Source of the DNA: CAYWJA01 sp964458485
Lineage (GTDB): Bacteria; Patescibacteriota; Gracilibacteria; UM-FILTER-43-11
Assembly (NCBI GenBank): GCA_964458485.1
Contig: CAYWJA010000003.1
Coordinates: 32,603-96,602 of the forward strand
Direction of reading: 5' to 3'
DNA length: 64,000 nucleotides
Position 1 is the stretch's first letter; each line of letters starts with the position of its first letter. This document shows positions 25,577 through 34,765 of the stretch, in pieces. The position numbers were made by a program, and so were the translations under genes. The notes under the pieces were generated by a model. It was not told the origin of the DNA, did no database searches, and saw nothing but the letters and a program-made list of their open reading frames with translations.

Positions 25577-26332
25577 ATGATCAACAAAGCCCTCTCACAA
25601 TTCAACCTCAAATCCTCCGAAATCGATACGTACACAACCCTTTTGCAAATCGGTGCGCAACCGGCGAGCGTTGTTGCAAAAAAGCTCGATAAACCGCGCA
25701 CTACGGTAACCGTGTATCTTAAAAAACTCAAAAAAGAAGGGTTCATCCGAGTTATATGGAAGGGGCGAACGCAATATTATGTACCGGAGGATCCAAAACA
25801 GATTCTTAAAAACCTTCAGGAAAATAAAATCCGCTCAATGGAAAAAATGGATATGGGAATGCGTGCTTTTTCTACGATCATTCCGGAGCTTGCCTCTATA
25901 ACGAGGACTGATTATGTTTTACCAAAAGTAACATTTTACGAAGGAACTTCTGAATTAAAACAGATGTACAAAGATACACTTACATCTAAAACAGAAATTC
26001 TCTGTCTTAGCTCAGTTGAAGATTTATGGGATCTTTTTGGCAGAGAATATGATAGTTGGTATGTAAAAAAGCGTGCAAAAAATCAAATTCCATTAATGTA
26101 TTTGGCAAAAGATACACCAATTGAGAGGAGTGAGATTAAAAAGGATAAAGAATTCTTCCGTCAGTCGCGACTACTACCGCCGGAACTTTTTGATATTACT
26201 AATGAGATAAATATTTATGACAATAAAGTTTCTATAATTACATTAAAGGAGGAGAAGATTGGGATACTTATTGAGAGCAAAGAAATCTATCATACTATGA
26301 AGACTATATTTCGGATGTTGTGGGGGAAATAG
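25577..26332 (+). CDS. TrmB-family transcriptional regulator
   Basis: A 251-residue protein. The N-terminal winged helix-turn-helix (~1-75) has the TrmB pattern: LSQFNLKSSEIDTYTTLLQIGAQPASVVAKKLDKPRTTVTVYLKKLKKEGFIRV. The C-terminal ~130 residues (from LPKVTFYEGTSELKQMYKDTL through KVSIITLKEEKIGILIESKEIYHTMKTIFRMLW) match the effector/PLD-like domain common in TrmB-like regulators of CPR bacteria and archaea. It is divergent from the arginine operon, but its own promoter carries a separate operator. Whether it senses arginine, a sugar or something else is not shown. Confidence 0.8.
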   Translation: MINKALSQFNLKSSEIDTYTTLLQIGAQPASVVAKKLDKPRTTVTVYLKKLKKEGFIRVIWKGRTQYYVPEDPKQILKNLQENKIRSMEKMDMGMRAFSTIIPELASITRTDYVLPKVTFYEGTSELKQMYKDTLTSKTEILCLSSVEDLWDLFGREYDSWYVKKRAKNQIPLMYLAKDTPIERSEIKKDKEFFRQSRLLPPELFDITNEINIYDNKVSIITLKEEKIGILIESKEIYHTMKTIFRMLWGK

Positions 26333-26359
26333 AAGTAGTGATATAAGGGTGTTCCGCTG

Positions 26360-26509
26360 TTTGTCATCCCGGACTTGATCCGGGATCCATGTAATAAAAT
26401 AACGGCAATATTGCTAATCTACATACATACTATTTTGCCCACTATTCAAAAAACGCATATTCGTTTTATACGTAAATGGTGGATCCTGAATCAAGTTCAG
26501 GATGACAAA
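26360..26509. mobile_element. MITE-like element with TTTGTCATCC terminal inverted repeats (copy 2)
   Basis: A 150 bp element begins TTTGTCATCCCGGACTTGAT and ends TTCAGGATGACAAA. Each end has a small palindrome including CGGGATCC or GGATCC. The AT-rich interior has no ORF. It lies between convergent genes. Confidence 0.75.
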
Positions 26510-26519
26510 AGGAAGCTAA

Positions 26520-27509
26520 TTATTCCGTCTCTTTTGCTACAAATATTTTAGGATCCACTTCTTTGTCTTGTTCCTGTAATTTGGATATAACATCTTCTCG
26601 AACCTCTTGATTTGTGATGCCTGAGTACCTAAAATTTTCATAAAATTCTATAACAGTATCTGGCTGATGTTCTGCAGCCATTAATAAAAAGGTTTTAACA
26701 TGTAAAATGTCAATTCTCCATTGAAATGTGTCTACTATATTAATAGCTGCATGTACTTTTTCCGAATCTCCCCAAATTTCATTAATATCATCTACTTCTG
26801 CAGCACCTAAAATGCGTTCGCCATCATCTGTGCTTTCAAGGTCTTTCATTACCTCAAGGCTCTCCGTATCTTCTGTAACCTGAGCCGGCATACCTGCTTC
26901 TGGAGCATCTGGTATTTTACTATCAGGTGATCTTTTTTTAGCAACCTCCAGTGCTGCCTGTAGCGCTTTTTCATTTTTAATTATACTTTCCATACCTGTA
27001 TCTTCTATCCCCTCTATCGGTCTTTCAGCATAAAGATTGAAAAAAACATCAGGCTGAATGGTGGCTGCTATTATTAATAAAACTGCAAAATCTTCCGATT
27101 CCATTTCATATTCAAGTTTTGCAAAATCAATACAAACTTCATAAAAATGTTCTACAAACAATTCAAGAAGTGTTTCACATTTATAAATTTTTAAAAGGCG
27201 TTTGCATACTTCGGTATGTTCTATTTTTTCAGCCAATTCTTCAATGCCCTCATCTATATCTTCCGTTTCAATTTTTATAATCCCCTGAATGCCCCGCCTT
27301 ACTGTAATTGCCGCTATTTCTTTTTCTAATTTTATGAAACTTTCCTCCTTCATCCTTGCTACAATTCCAATAACACCATCGTCAACATAATCATCAACAA
27401 TATTCCCAAGGTTACTTTGTATAAGCTCACGTATTTCTTGTGCAGCGCCAGATTCTGCTTCGGATGGCTTTTTTCCTTCCATTTTTATATCAATATGTAT
27501 TTCTTTCAT
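26520..27509 (-). CDS. Acidic cytoplasmic protein of unknown function
   Basis: A 329-residue protein, strongly acidic, without signal peptide or membrane helix. It appears to contain two related helical halves: SEDFAVLLIIAATIQPDVFFNLYAERPIEGIEDTGMESII (~145) and HVKTFLLMAAEHQPDTVIEFYENFRYSGITNQEVREDVI (~277) share the pattern of LL-AA--QPD--, F-E-NFY, G-. This suggests an internal duplication. It has its own consensus-like promoter and no operon partner. No family is recognised. Confidence 0.65.
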   Translation of the reverse strand: MKEIHIDIKMEGKKPSEAESGAAQEIRELIQSNLGNIVDDYVDDGVIGIVARMKEESFIKLEKEIAAITVRRGIQGIIKIETEDIDEGIEELAEKIEHTEVCKRLLKIYKCETLLELFVEHFYEVCIDFAKLEYEMESEDFAVLLIIAATIQPDVFFNLYAERPIEGIEDTGMESIIKNEKALQAALEVAKKRSPDSKIPDAPEAGMPAQVTEDTESLEVMKDLESTDDGERILGAAEVDDINEIWGDSEKVHAAINIVDTFQWRIDILHVKTFLLMAAEHQPDTVIEFYENFRYSGITNQEVREDVISKLQEQDKEVDPKIFVAKETE

Positions 27510-27559
27510 AGTAAGTGGTGAGAAACGAATGTAAAATTAAAAAATTAATGAATCAATTT

Positions 27560-27588
27560 ATTATACTCTTTTTTTAGTTAAAAATCAA
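27560..27588 (-). promoter_or_regulatory. Promoter of the acidic protein gene
   Basis: On the minus strand TTGATT (27588-27583), a 17 bp spacer and TATAAT (27565-27560), about 50 bp before the ATG at 27509. Confidence 0.6.
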
Positions 27589-27608
27589 ATTTTGTTATAT
27601 ATAATGTT

Positions 27609-27676
27609 AAAAAGCATGTGATGCTTTTACCCTTACGAAAATGCTATACTTTTACTATACTTTTCGTAAGGTAAAA
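27609..27676 (-). terminator. Overlapping hairpins after uvrB
   Basis: AAAAGCAT-GTG-ATGCTTTT (27610-27628) is a perfect inverted repeat with T-runs, and overlaps a longer one: TTTTACCCTTACGAAAA (27625-27641) with TTTTCGTAAGGTAAAA (27661-27676). They lie downstream of uvrB on the minus strand and probably end its transcript. Confidence 0.5.
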
Positions 27677-27739
27677 AATAGCTAACAACTAGAAAAAGGG
27701 TAGCAAATTTTTTGGTCAATTTTGGTTATATGTATAAAC

Positions 27740-27767
27740 GTAGTGGACGCAGATCTGCGTCCACTAC
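27740..27767. repeat. 28 bp perfect palindrome of the GGACGCAGATCTGCGTCC family
   Basis: The core GGACGCAGATCTGCGTCC is extended by GTAGT and ACTAC to a perfect 28 bp palindrome. Related palindromes are at 14097, 37057 and 43326. Confidence 0.85.
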
Positions 27768-27797
27768 ATGATTACATAATACCTTGCAAAAAATTTG

Positions 27798-29753
27798 CTA
27801 AATATTCTTCAGCTCATCAATCTGATCCCTAAATCCTGCGGCTTTTTCGAATTCAAGGTTTTGAGACGCGATGTCCATCTTTGCGTTAAGTTCTTCGAGT
27901 AAACGAGGGATTTCTTCAGCTGGTATATTTGATTTAGTGTATTTCTTTTTCGGTTTACTTGTTCCCTGCTGAATATCACGGATTTCTTTTTGGATTGTCT
28001 GTGGAGTAATGCCGTGCTTTTTGTTATATGCCATTTGAATTGTACGACGACGGTTGGTTTCATCAATCGCCCCCTTCATGGCAGCAGTCATAACATCACC
28101 GTACATTATCACCTTTCCATTCACATTACGCGCGGTACGGCCGATGGTTTGAATAAGTGCATCGCGGGAGCGAAGGAAGCCTTGCTTATCTGCATCTAAA
28201 ATCGCAACAAGAGATACCTCCGGTAAATCTAGGCCTTCACGCAATAAGTTGATTCCTACGATAATATCAATTTTACCCAAACGAAGGTCACGTAAAATTT
28301 CGATTCTTTCCATTGTATCTACATCTGAATGCAGATATTTAACTTTATGATCTGCCTCGAGTAGGAAATCTGTGAGTTTTTCTGAAGATTTTTTAGTTAA
28401 AGTTGTGATAAGTATTCGCTCATTTCTTTCTAATACCTGCCTGATTTCTTCCAAAAGATCATCTATTTGCTCTTTAGTTGGCCGAACTTCAACCGGCGGA
28501 TCTATGAGGCCTGTTGGGCGAATAATCTGTTCTATAATGTACTTCTTTTTTGTATTTTTAAATTCATATTTACCAGGTGTGGCGGATGTATAAACCACAT
28601 TATTCATATGCTTTTCAAATTCTTCAAACTTTAAAGGGCGATTATCGTGTGCACTGGGCAATCGGAATCCATGTTCTATTAAATTTGTTTTACGAGAGTA
28701 ATTTCCACTATGCATACCTCCTATTTGTGGAATCGAGATATGGGATTCATCTATCATCATCAAATAATCATCAGGAAAATAATCAAGCAATGTTGCCGGT
28801 TGTTCACCTGGTTCACGGCTATTAATATAACGGATGTAATTTTCAATTCCACCGCAGTATCCTGTTTCCATCATCATTTCAATGTCATATTCCGTTCGAG
28901 TTTTAATTCTTTCCGCTTCAACTAATTTTCCGATTTTTTTGAATTGTTTATAGCGAACATCCAAGTCTTCCCGAATTTGCTCAACTGCCTCATTAATTTT
29001 TTCTTTAGTAGTTACATTATGTTTGGATGGAAAGATTTTAACTTCGGTAAGATCTTTAATCACCTCACCTGTAAATGAGTCCGCCTCCTGCATCGCTTCA
29101 ATTTCATCCCCAAAAAATTCAACGCGAATCATATTATCTGAACTTGGTGGAATAATCTCCACAACATCACCCAGTACATGGAACATGCCGGATTTGAAAT
29201 CTTTATGGGATCGGCTGTATTGCAGATCGGTTAGTTTGCGAAGGAGTTTGTCTCGTTTTACAAATTCGCCAACTTTTAATGTAATGGCTAAATCTTCATA
29301 GCTCGATACATCCCCAAGACCATAAATAGCGGACACAGATGCAATTACTAAAACATCATTACGAGTTAACAGATTATGCGTAGCCATATGGCGGTGCTTA
29401 TCGATTTCTTCATTTATAGAAGCATCTTTTTCAATATAAGTATCTGTTTTTGCTATATATGCTTCCGGTTGGTAGTAATCGTAGTAACTGACGAAATACG
29501 ATACAGCATTATCCGGAAAAAATTCCTGAAATTCTGAGCATAGCTGGGCGGCGAGCGTCTTATTATGCGACATGATAAGTGTAGGACGCTGAATCTCCTG
29601 AATTACATTTGCCATTGTGAAAGTTTTACCGGAACCAGTTACACCTAAAAGAGTTTGGTGTTTTTCACCTTTTTTTATACCTTTGATCAGTTTTTCTATT
29701 GCCTGCGGCTGATCGCCTGTGGGTTTGAATTTGGTTTTGAGATTGAATTTCAT
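27798..29753 (-). CDS. uvrB: Excinuclease ABC subunit B
   Basis: 651 residues from the ATG at 29753. UvrB loads at damaged DNA with UvrA and positions UvrC. Visible features: the start LKTKFKPTGDQPQAIEKLI, Walker A LLGVTGSGKTFTMAN (~41-54), the damage-inserting beta-hairpin region VSYYDYYQPEAYI (~92), DEAH-like box MIDESHISIPQIGG (~338), helicase motif VI SLVAILDADKQGFLRSRDALIQTIGRTARN (~525), and a C-terminal UVR motif (ELNAKMDIASQNLEFEKAAGFRDQIDELK) for UvrC contact. An in-frame extension of 79 codons upstream is rejected: it consists largely of repeat sequence. Length is normal for UvrB. Confidence 0.95.
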   Translation of the reverse strand: MKFNLKTKFKPTGDQPQAIEKLIKGIKKGEKHQTLLGVTGSGKTFTMANVIQEIQRPTLIMSHNKTLAAQLCSEFQEFFPDNAVSYFVSYYDYYQPEAYIAKTDTYIEKDASINEEIDKHRHMATHNLLTRNDVLVIASVSAIYGLGDVSSYEDLAITLKVGEFVKRDKLLRKLTDLQYSRSHKDFKSGMFHVLGDVVEIIPPSSDNMIRVEFFGDEIEAMQEADSFTGEVIKDLTEVKIFPSKHNVTTKEKINEAVEQIREDLDVRYKQFKKIGKLVEAERIKTRTEYDIEMMMETGYCGGIENYIRYINSREPGEQPATLLDYFPDDYLMMIDESHISIPQIGGMHSGNYSRKTNLIEHGFRLPSAHDNRPLKFEEFEKHMNNVVYTSATPGKYEFKNTKKKYIIEQIIRPTGLIDPPVEVRPTKEQIDDLLEEIRQVLERNERILITTLTKKSSEKLTDFLLEADHKVKYLHSDVDTMERIEILRDLRLGKIDIIVGINLLREGLDLPEVSLVAILDADKQGFLRSRDALIQTIGRTARNVNGKVIMYGDVMTAAMKGAIDETNRRRTIQMAYNKKHGITPQTIQKEIRDIQQGTSKPKKKYTKSNIPAEEIPRLLEELNAKMDIASQNLEFEKAAGFRDQIDELKNI

Positions 29754-29870
29754 GTTGTTACCAAATGGTTTCCAGATAGTTTCCATGTTGTTACCAAATA
29801 GTTTCCAGATAGTTATTTTAGTAAACAATTTGGCAACTATTTGGAAACGCGATCCCGATGAAATCGGGAG
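29748..29870. repeat. Hairpin element with tandem-repeat arms, CCAAATAGTTTCCAGATAGTT family
   Basis: The left arm has units TTACCAAATGGTTTCCAGATA twice. The right arm has CAATTTGGCAACTATTTGGAAA and the small palindrome TCCCGATGAAATCGGGA. It lies immediately upstream of the uvrB start, covering the ATG. A relative lies between groES and groEL at 55875-55985. Confidence 0.75.
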
Positions 29871-29955
29871 AGCTGGGAACAATAGAATTATTAACCTAAA
29901 AAGAGTATCAAAAAAGACCTTGATGAGCAAGTGAGAGTTAAAAAAGCAAACTTTT

Positions 29956-30390
29956 TTACCTAAAACATCCAGATCGCCTAATGCCGTCACTACATACCAT
30001 TGACCTCTCTTTTATCAATCTGCGCAAAGACTTCAGTAAAACAGATACATGTTCTATAAAACTATTTAATTCATTAGTAAATTGCGACTCTTTTAATTCA
30101 GCCAATGCCTGTTGAGATTCACTCATCATAGATTCAATTTCTTCGTCAGATTGTCTTACTGGCTTAAGCTCATTAATATCTCTATAGATAGGTATTATTG
30201 CATATGCCGTATTTATCGTTGCCCTCATATCATCCGGCAATTGATTGCTCATTTCATCCATACCCACAAAAGTGTGTAAAACTTCAGCACTAATGACTAC
30301 ATCTACAGATTCTCTGGTAGACGAAGCTACAGCACTTGACTCATCAGGTGATTCACTTGATTCTGGTGGAGTTTCTCCGGCAACTGGCAT
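29956..30390 (-). CDS. Small helical protein of unknown function
   Basis: A 144-residue protein with a Ser/Glu/Pro-rich N-terminus (~1-30), then a mostly helical region with a short basic C-terminal patch (LLKSLRRLIKERSMVCSDGIRRSGCFR). No signal peptide, membrane helix or known motif is seen. It lies upstream of uvrB on the same strand and downstream of the Fic gene. The start ATG at 30390 is preceded by an AT-rich spacer without a clear promoter. It may be lineage-specific. Confidence 0.5.
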   Translation of the reverse strand: MPVAGETPPESSESPDESSAVASSTRESVDVVISAEVLHTFVGMDEMSNQLPDDMRATINTAYAIIPIYRDINELKPVRQSDEEIESMMSESQQALAELKESQFTNELNSFIEHVSVLLKSLRRLIKERSMVCSDGIRRSGCFR

Positions 30391-30457
30391 TTTAAAAATG
30401 GTTAAAATATAGAAGGATTAAGAGTTTAGAATATTAATTAGGATTTGACAATGTTTT

Positions 30458-31375
30458 TTATTCCAAAATTTCAAACCCCTCCATAACAGCATCGCATATG
30501 AAGTCCTCTAGTAAGCTGGCGTCATCTGTAGTTTGTGCTTTTTGGAGGTAGGTGTAATAAAGTTGCTTATTTTCCTGCATTATCATTGCAGGTGGAAAAT
30601 TTGCCTTAATAAGAATTGCATTTAAAAGCAAACGGCCAACACGCCCATTACCATCGGAGAATGGGTGAATTTGTTCAAAACGACTGTGAATTTTGGATGC
30701 ATGCAGAATGATATCTTTTCTTTTTCTGTTGATATATCTGACTAACTTATCCATTAAATAGGGTATTTTTATAAAATTGGCAGTCGGCACATTAGAGCCT
30801 ACAATACGAACCCCGTGATTACGGTAAAAACCCGCATCGTCGCGTATGCTGTTCATAAGGATTCCGTGAAGCTTTAATATAAACTTTTCATTAATCCTTT
30901 TTCTGCCCGCAAGGTGCCTGATTAAATATTCAAAAGCTGCCTGATGATTTTTGGCTTCAATTTGTTCAATAAGGCTTTTATTTGGCAAGGGGCGATTTCT
31001 AAAAATCACCTGAGCTGTTTCATTTTCACTTAAAGTACTGCCCTCGATACCATTAGAATTATAAGTTAAAGATAGTACAAATTCCTCCTGGATATCAGGA
31101 AATCCAGCAATTTTTTTTAGTACACCAGGATGTGCGTTACTTCTGTCGGACAAAAATAACTTCTTTGCCTTTAAAAGGCTTGTTGGAATAACTTTTTGAC
31201 CAGTGTACTCTTTATACATTTCATCGATCAGTTTTCCAGCTTCTCGACGGGGTTTTGAATGGTTATTTATCCAGCTATTTAAGGTTGCAAAAGAAACATC
31301 AAACTTTTGTGCAAGTTTTTCCTGAGTTAGCCGAGACAGGCGTTTGATGATTTGGAGCTTTTGGGATGTGTTCAT
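30458..31375 (-). CDS. Fic-family protein with N-terminal helix-turn-helix
   Basis: 305 residues from the ATG at 31375. An Xre-like HTH (~1-45, LTQEKLAQKFDVSFATLNSWINNHSKPRR) is followed by a Fic N-terminal region containing TYNSNGIEGSTLSENET. That region carries the S/T-x-x-x-E/G-type inhibitory segment pattern often seen in Fic proteins. The catalytic Fic motif is HSRFEQIHPFSDGNGRVGRLLLNAIL (~227-252), i.e. HPFxDGNGR, so AMP- or NMP-transfer activity is likely intact. The upstream ATG at 31441 is rejected because the promoter and operator lie inside that extension. The operator shape fits repression by its own HTH. Confidence 0.85.
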   Translation of the reverse strand: MNTSQKLQIIKRLSRLTQEKLAQKFDVSFATLNSWINNHSKPRREAGKLIDEMYKEYTGQKVIPTSLLKAKKLFLSDRSNAHPGVLKKIAGFPDIQEEFVLSLTYNSNGIEGSTLSENETAQVIFRNRPLPNKSLIEQIEAKNHQAAFEYLIRHLAGRKRINEKFILKLHGILMNSIRDDAGFYRNHGVRIVGSNVPTANFIKIPYLMDKLVRYINRKRKDIILHASKIHSRFEQIHPFSDGNGRVGRLLLNAILIKANFPPAMIMQENKQLYYTYLQKAQTTDDASLLEDFICDAVMEGFEILE

Positions 31376-31388
31376 AACCACCTTTAAA

Positions 31389-31468
31389 TTGATAACTTTA
31401 TAAACTATCTTAATTTTATCAAACTTTATAAAGTTAGTCAATTATAAAAAAATTTATAAAGTTATCAA
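31389..31468 (-). promoter_or_regulatory. Promoter and three-part operator of the Fic/HTH gene
   Basis: The minus-strand promoter is TTGACT (31441-31436), a 17 bp spacer and TAAAAT (31418-31413). The spacer holds the palindrome AACTTTATAAAGTT (31422-31435). It is flanked by a perfect 16 bp inverted repeat, TTGATAACTTTATAAA (31389-31404) and TTTATAAAGTTATCAA (31453-31468), carrying the same core. This gives three copies of one binding-site core. Confidence 0.8.
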
Positions 31469-31535
31469 TAATTATACTTCACAAAAAATACACCTCCTGA
31501 TCTATAAAAGTCAGTGGTGATAAAATTTTAAAGTC

Positions 31536-32267
31536 CTAATTAGCATCTTCATCATCTATTACCAATCTCTCCTTAGTCAATTTTATAACATCTTTAGATA
31601 ACTCAGGGTCAACCTTTACTCCCGTAAAATCTCTTGCCATAAGTAATTGCTCGGCCGTTATATTGGAACCCCGTAAATCTGATCCATTTAAAGTTACGCT
31701 ATCGAAAGTAGCACCTGCAAAATTGACACTGCGCAAATCTGTATTGATAAAATCAACAGATCCAATGTCACCCCCTAATATAGCATCTCTTAAGTTAGCT
31801 CCTTTCAAATCAGATCCTTTAAATGTAGCCACATTTATCTCAGCACCTCTTAGATTGGCTCCTGCTAACGAACATTCAATAAAACCATTAAATGCAAATA
31901 TACTTGCGGCAGCTAAATTTGCACCATTTAAATTTGATCTGCGCATACTGGTACTCAAATAACCCCCTTCAAGATTAATCCCCATGAGATGGAGATCTGT
32001 AATTTCTCTGCCTGCAAGATTAGGATGCCATTGTGGATATTCCTGTCGAAGTTTATTAAATTCCTCTACTTTATTTTGCAAAAACAGTATTCCTGCCTCT
32101 TCATTAATCGCTTGATTGAGAGCTGCTTCGATCCTAGATCTTCTTGTGCTAACTTTTTTTCTATTTTTCTCTTCTTCTCCAATTACCCTATTAAGATCCA
32201 CTTCAAGTTCAAATCTTCTCACCCTTGCATCTTCTCTTTCTTTGTTTGCTGTAGCTGCTGTAGCCAT
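31536..32267 (-). CDS. Pentapeptide-repeat protein with N-terminal coiled coil
   Basis: A 243-residue protein. The first ~75 residues are highly charged and helical (coiled-coil-like). Residues ~88-205 form pentapeptide repeats with the A(D/N)LXX pattern: LNGANLAAASI, SLAGANLRGAEI, DLKGANLRDAIL, DLRSVNFAGATF and LNGSDLRGSNI. Such repeats fold into a right-handed beta-helix; known members bind gyrase or serve as scaffolds. No signal peptide is present, so the protein is cytoplasmic. The coiled-coil head may drive assembly. The target is unknown. Confidence 0.8.
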   Translation of the reverse strand: MATAATANKEREDARVRRFELEVDLNRVIGEEEKNRKKVSTRRSRIEAALNQAINEEAGILFLQNKVEEFNKLRQEYPQWHPNLAGREITDLHLMGINLEGGYLSTSMRRSNLNGANLAAASIFAFNGFIECSLAGANLRGAEINVATFKGSDLKGANLRDAILGGDIGSVDFINTDLRSVNFAGATFDSVTLNGSDLRGSNITAEQLLMARDFTGVKVDPELSKDVIKLTKERLVIDDEDAN

Positions 32268-32299
32268 AGTTTTAGAAATTTTGATTGATATATCTGTAT

Positions 32300-32328
32300 A
32301 TTATAACATAGATTAATAAATAAATAAA
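32300..32328 (-). promoter_or_regulatory. Putative promoter of the pentapeptide-repeat gene
   Basis: On the minus strand TTTATT (32328-32323), a 17 bp spacer and TATAAT (32305-32300), about 33 bp before the ATG at 32267. Confidence 0.5.
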
Positions 32329-32392
32329 GATATTTACAATAAAAAATTATAATTTTCTGCTATTATGCCCCCCACTTAAATATTAAATAATA

Positions 32393-34657
32393 ATGCTTAA
32401 AAAACTATTCCTCCCATTTCTTGCCACCCTATTATTTATTATCCCTACGCAGGTATCTGCATCTGAGGATTTTAATAATATGAGTCCAACTGTTAAGGTT
32501 ACGAGCTATAAAAAATTATTTATTAATAATGTACAGGGTCATGGCAGTGGTTCCGGTACTGTAATTAGTGCTGATGGGATCGTTGTTACAAACCATCATG
32601 TTATTTTTGATGAAGATGATTTTGAAAATCTGGATGCATTTAAAATTTGTATTACATTTGACACCAAAAAAGAGCCTGTTTGTAAATATACAGCACGCCT
32701 AATGGCAAGTGATAAAGATATGGACATAGCACTTCTTAAAGTTAACCAAAAAGATGTATTTGGAAACACACTTCCTGCTTTAAAGTATCTGGATTATAAA
32801 AATTCTAAAAAACCAACAAATCAGGATGCTATAAGTATAGTTGGATACCCTGGCAGCGGCGGTGATACTATAACAATTACCAAGGGGCAAATAAGTGGTT
32901 CAGAAAAATACAATAATTATAATTATTTTAAAACAGACACTGACTTTGATCATGGCAGTTCCGGCGGTACAGCACTGGATGCATCCGGCAACTTTGTAGG
33001 TATTCCTACTTATTTAAGATCTTATGCAGCAAATGTGGGATATTTTTTAGATATTAGTGAAGCTAAAGGCTGGATTAGTAACAATACATTCAAAACTCCA
33101 AAAGAAAATAAAAAAGCTGAAGAATTTTTAACAAAAAATTTGGCCAGGCTATCTAGGGCAAATACTACTTTTACATATACACAGGATAAATACCCATATG
33201 TAAGTGTTGATTTGCCTTCTGATTGGGAATTTTTAGCATTAAACGGGGATAGTTTTTATGTATCACAAAAAAATCTTGGCAATCCTGCTTCACTTTCTTT
33301 TGCTGCATTTGAGAATCAATTTCAAATAGATAAGGCCTATATGGATGAAATTAATAAACAGATGGATAAATATAAAAAAAATTATCCTGATTTTAAAAAA
33401 GAAGAGGTTATATTTGCAGGAGCCAAGGGTTGGAAAGCTACCTTTACAAGTTATTCCAATAAAAATGTAACCTATTATATTCCATATGGATATTCGCTTG
33501 TAATGATTACTTATTCAATAGATTTGAATGAATCGGCAAAGCAGGAAAAAGCAATTGAGCCCGTACTTCAATCATTTAAATTTACAAAATCTGCAGTAAA
33601 TAATCGGGCACTTCCTGTAACAATGACTTTTGATGATCCAAAATTCGGCATATCTTCTGCGGATAAATGGATTTTACAAAAGAATTTTAGTAAGCAATCA
33701 CCTACATTGCTTGTGGATGGTTCGGAAAAAAATAATTTTAAAGGTAATTTTAATGTTTATTATGGCAGAATTCCTAAGGATGAAAAAAGCCTGACAAGCA
33801 AAGAAAGGCTTGATGACAGAACAAAAAACTTATATGGAGATAAATTGGTTTATAAAAATGATAAAGTTGTCTTAAGCGGCCTTGAAGGCTTTGTTTATAC
33901 TTATGAATATGAAGGAAGTGAATATCAGGAGATAAAAAAGAGTTTTAATATGAAACTAAAAAATGGTGATTTTGAATTTACTCTTGTTTATGATGATCTT
34001 TCTAAAAACTTTGATAAAAATCTGCCTTCTATAAAAAAGATTCTTAATTCTTTCAAATTTCAGGGCAAGACGAATAAGAGTAAAGCTACCTATTCATATG
34101 GCAGCCTAAATTATACTTTTAACGATATTCAATTTCACACCTATGCACTTTCTATAAGCGAACTTGCAGACAAGGATATTGTAAATGGTTACCCAGATGG
34201 AAATTTTTATCCGGAAAAAAATGTAACCAGAGCAGAGGCTCTAAAAATGATACTTACCAGCAAAAATCACCTGGAAAAAAAGAATAATTCTACAAAACAT
34301 GTTGATTTTAATAAGTTCGAGGAAGTTGTATCTTATTTTTGGGACATAAAGGATGCTGGTAAAGATCTTGCTAAATATATAAACTATGCCACTAGCAAAA
34401 AAATAGTTAAGGGGTATTCTAATAAAAAATTTAAACCAAATAATCCTGTAACACTTGCTGAAGCACTAAAAATTATTACTAATGTTTATGAGTTATCTAT
34501 TTGGCAGAAGGAAACTAATCCATGGCATAAAAAATATATGGAAAAAGGATTTGAGCTTAATATTATTCCTTATGGAATGTATAATCCAAATAAGAAATTG
34601 ACTAGGGCTGAGCTTTCTTACTTGATTGATACGGTTTATAAGCAGGCTAAATATTAA
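32393..34657 (+). CDS. Secreted trypsin-like serine protease with SLH anchor
   Basis: A 754-residue protein with a signal peptide (KKLFLPFLATLLFIIPTQVSA). The trypsin/HtrA-like domain (~30-240) shows the triad: His in VVTNHHVIF (~67), Asp in DKDMDIALLKV (~108) and Ser in FDHGSSGGTALDASG (~191). The middle (~255-570) has two similar beta domains. The C-terminus has three SLH repeats: ELADKDIVNGYPDGNFYPEKNVTRAEALKMI, ATSKKIVKGYSNKKFKPNNPVTLAEALKII and FELNIIPYGMYNPNKKLTRAELSYLI. The protein should be exported and bound to the cell surface layer. Its substrate is unknown. Confidence 0.88.
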   Translation: MLKKLFLPFLATLLFIIPTQVSASEDFNNMSPTVKVTSYKKLFINNVQGHGSGSGTVISADGIVVTNHHVIFDEDDFENLDAFKICITFDTKKEPVCKYTARLMASDKDMDIALLKVNQKDVFGNTLPALKYLDYKNSKKPTNQDAISIVGYPGSGGDTITITKGQISGSEKYNNYNYFKTDTDFDHGSSGGTALDASGNFVGIPTYLRSYAANVGYFLDISEAKGWISNNTFKTPKENKKAEEFLTKNLARLSRANTTFTYTQDKYPYVSVDLPSDWEFLALNGDSFYVSQKNLGNPASLSFAAFENQFQIDKAYMDEINKQMDKYKKNYPDFKKEEVIFAGAKGWKATFTSYSNKNVTYYIPYGYSLVMITYSIDLNESAKQEKAIEPVLQSFKFTKSAVNNRALPVTMTFDDPKFGISSADKWILQKNFSKQSPTLLVDGSEKNNFKGNFNVYYGRIPKDEKSLTSKERLDDRTKNLYGDKLVYKNDKVVLSGLEGFVYTYEYEGSEYQEIKKSFNMKLKNGDFEFTLVYDDLSKNFDKNLPSIKKILNSFKFQGKTNKSKATYSYGSLNYTFNDIQFHTYALSISELADKDIVNGYPDGNFYPEKNVTRAEALKMILTSKNHLEKKNNSTKHVDFNKFEEVVSYFWDIKDAGKDLAKYINYATSKKIVKGYSNKKFKPNNPVTLAEALKIITNVYELSIWQKETNPWHKKYMEKGFELNIIPYGMYNPNKKLTRAELSYLIDTVYKQAKY

Positions 34658-34762
34658 CCCATAGGGGATCCATAGGAGATCCATAGGAGATCCAATAGGG
34701 GTTGTAACCGAGCTAGCCCCAATCGGATCACCAATCGGATCACCAATCGGATCACCAATCGG
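34658..34762. repeat. Hairpin element with tandem-repeat arms, GATCC-AT-GG family
   Basis: The left arm is three to four units of CCATAGGAGATC. The right arm is four units of ACCAATCGGATC. The loop lies near 34705-34718. It fills the spacer and ends 3 bp before the GTG start of htpX. The structure matches 1544-1650. Confidence 0.8.
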
Positions 34763-34765
34763 AAA

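Noticed and set aside
29754..29990. 79-codon N-terminal extension of UvrB
   Set aside because: It is in frame but is built largely of the repeat CCAAATGGTTTCCAGATAG; UvrB homology starts at the ATG at 29753.
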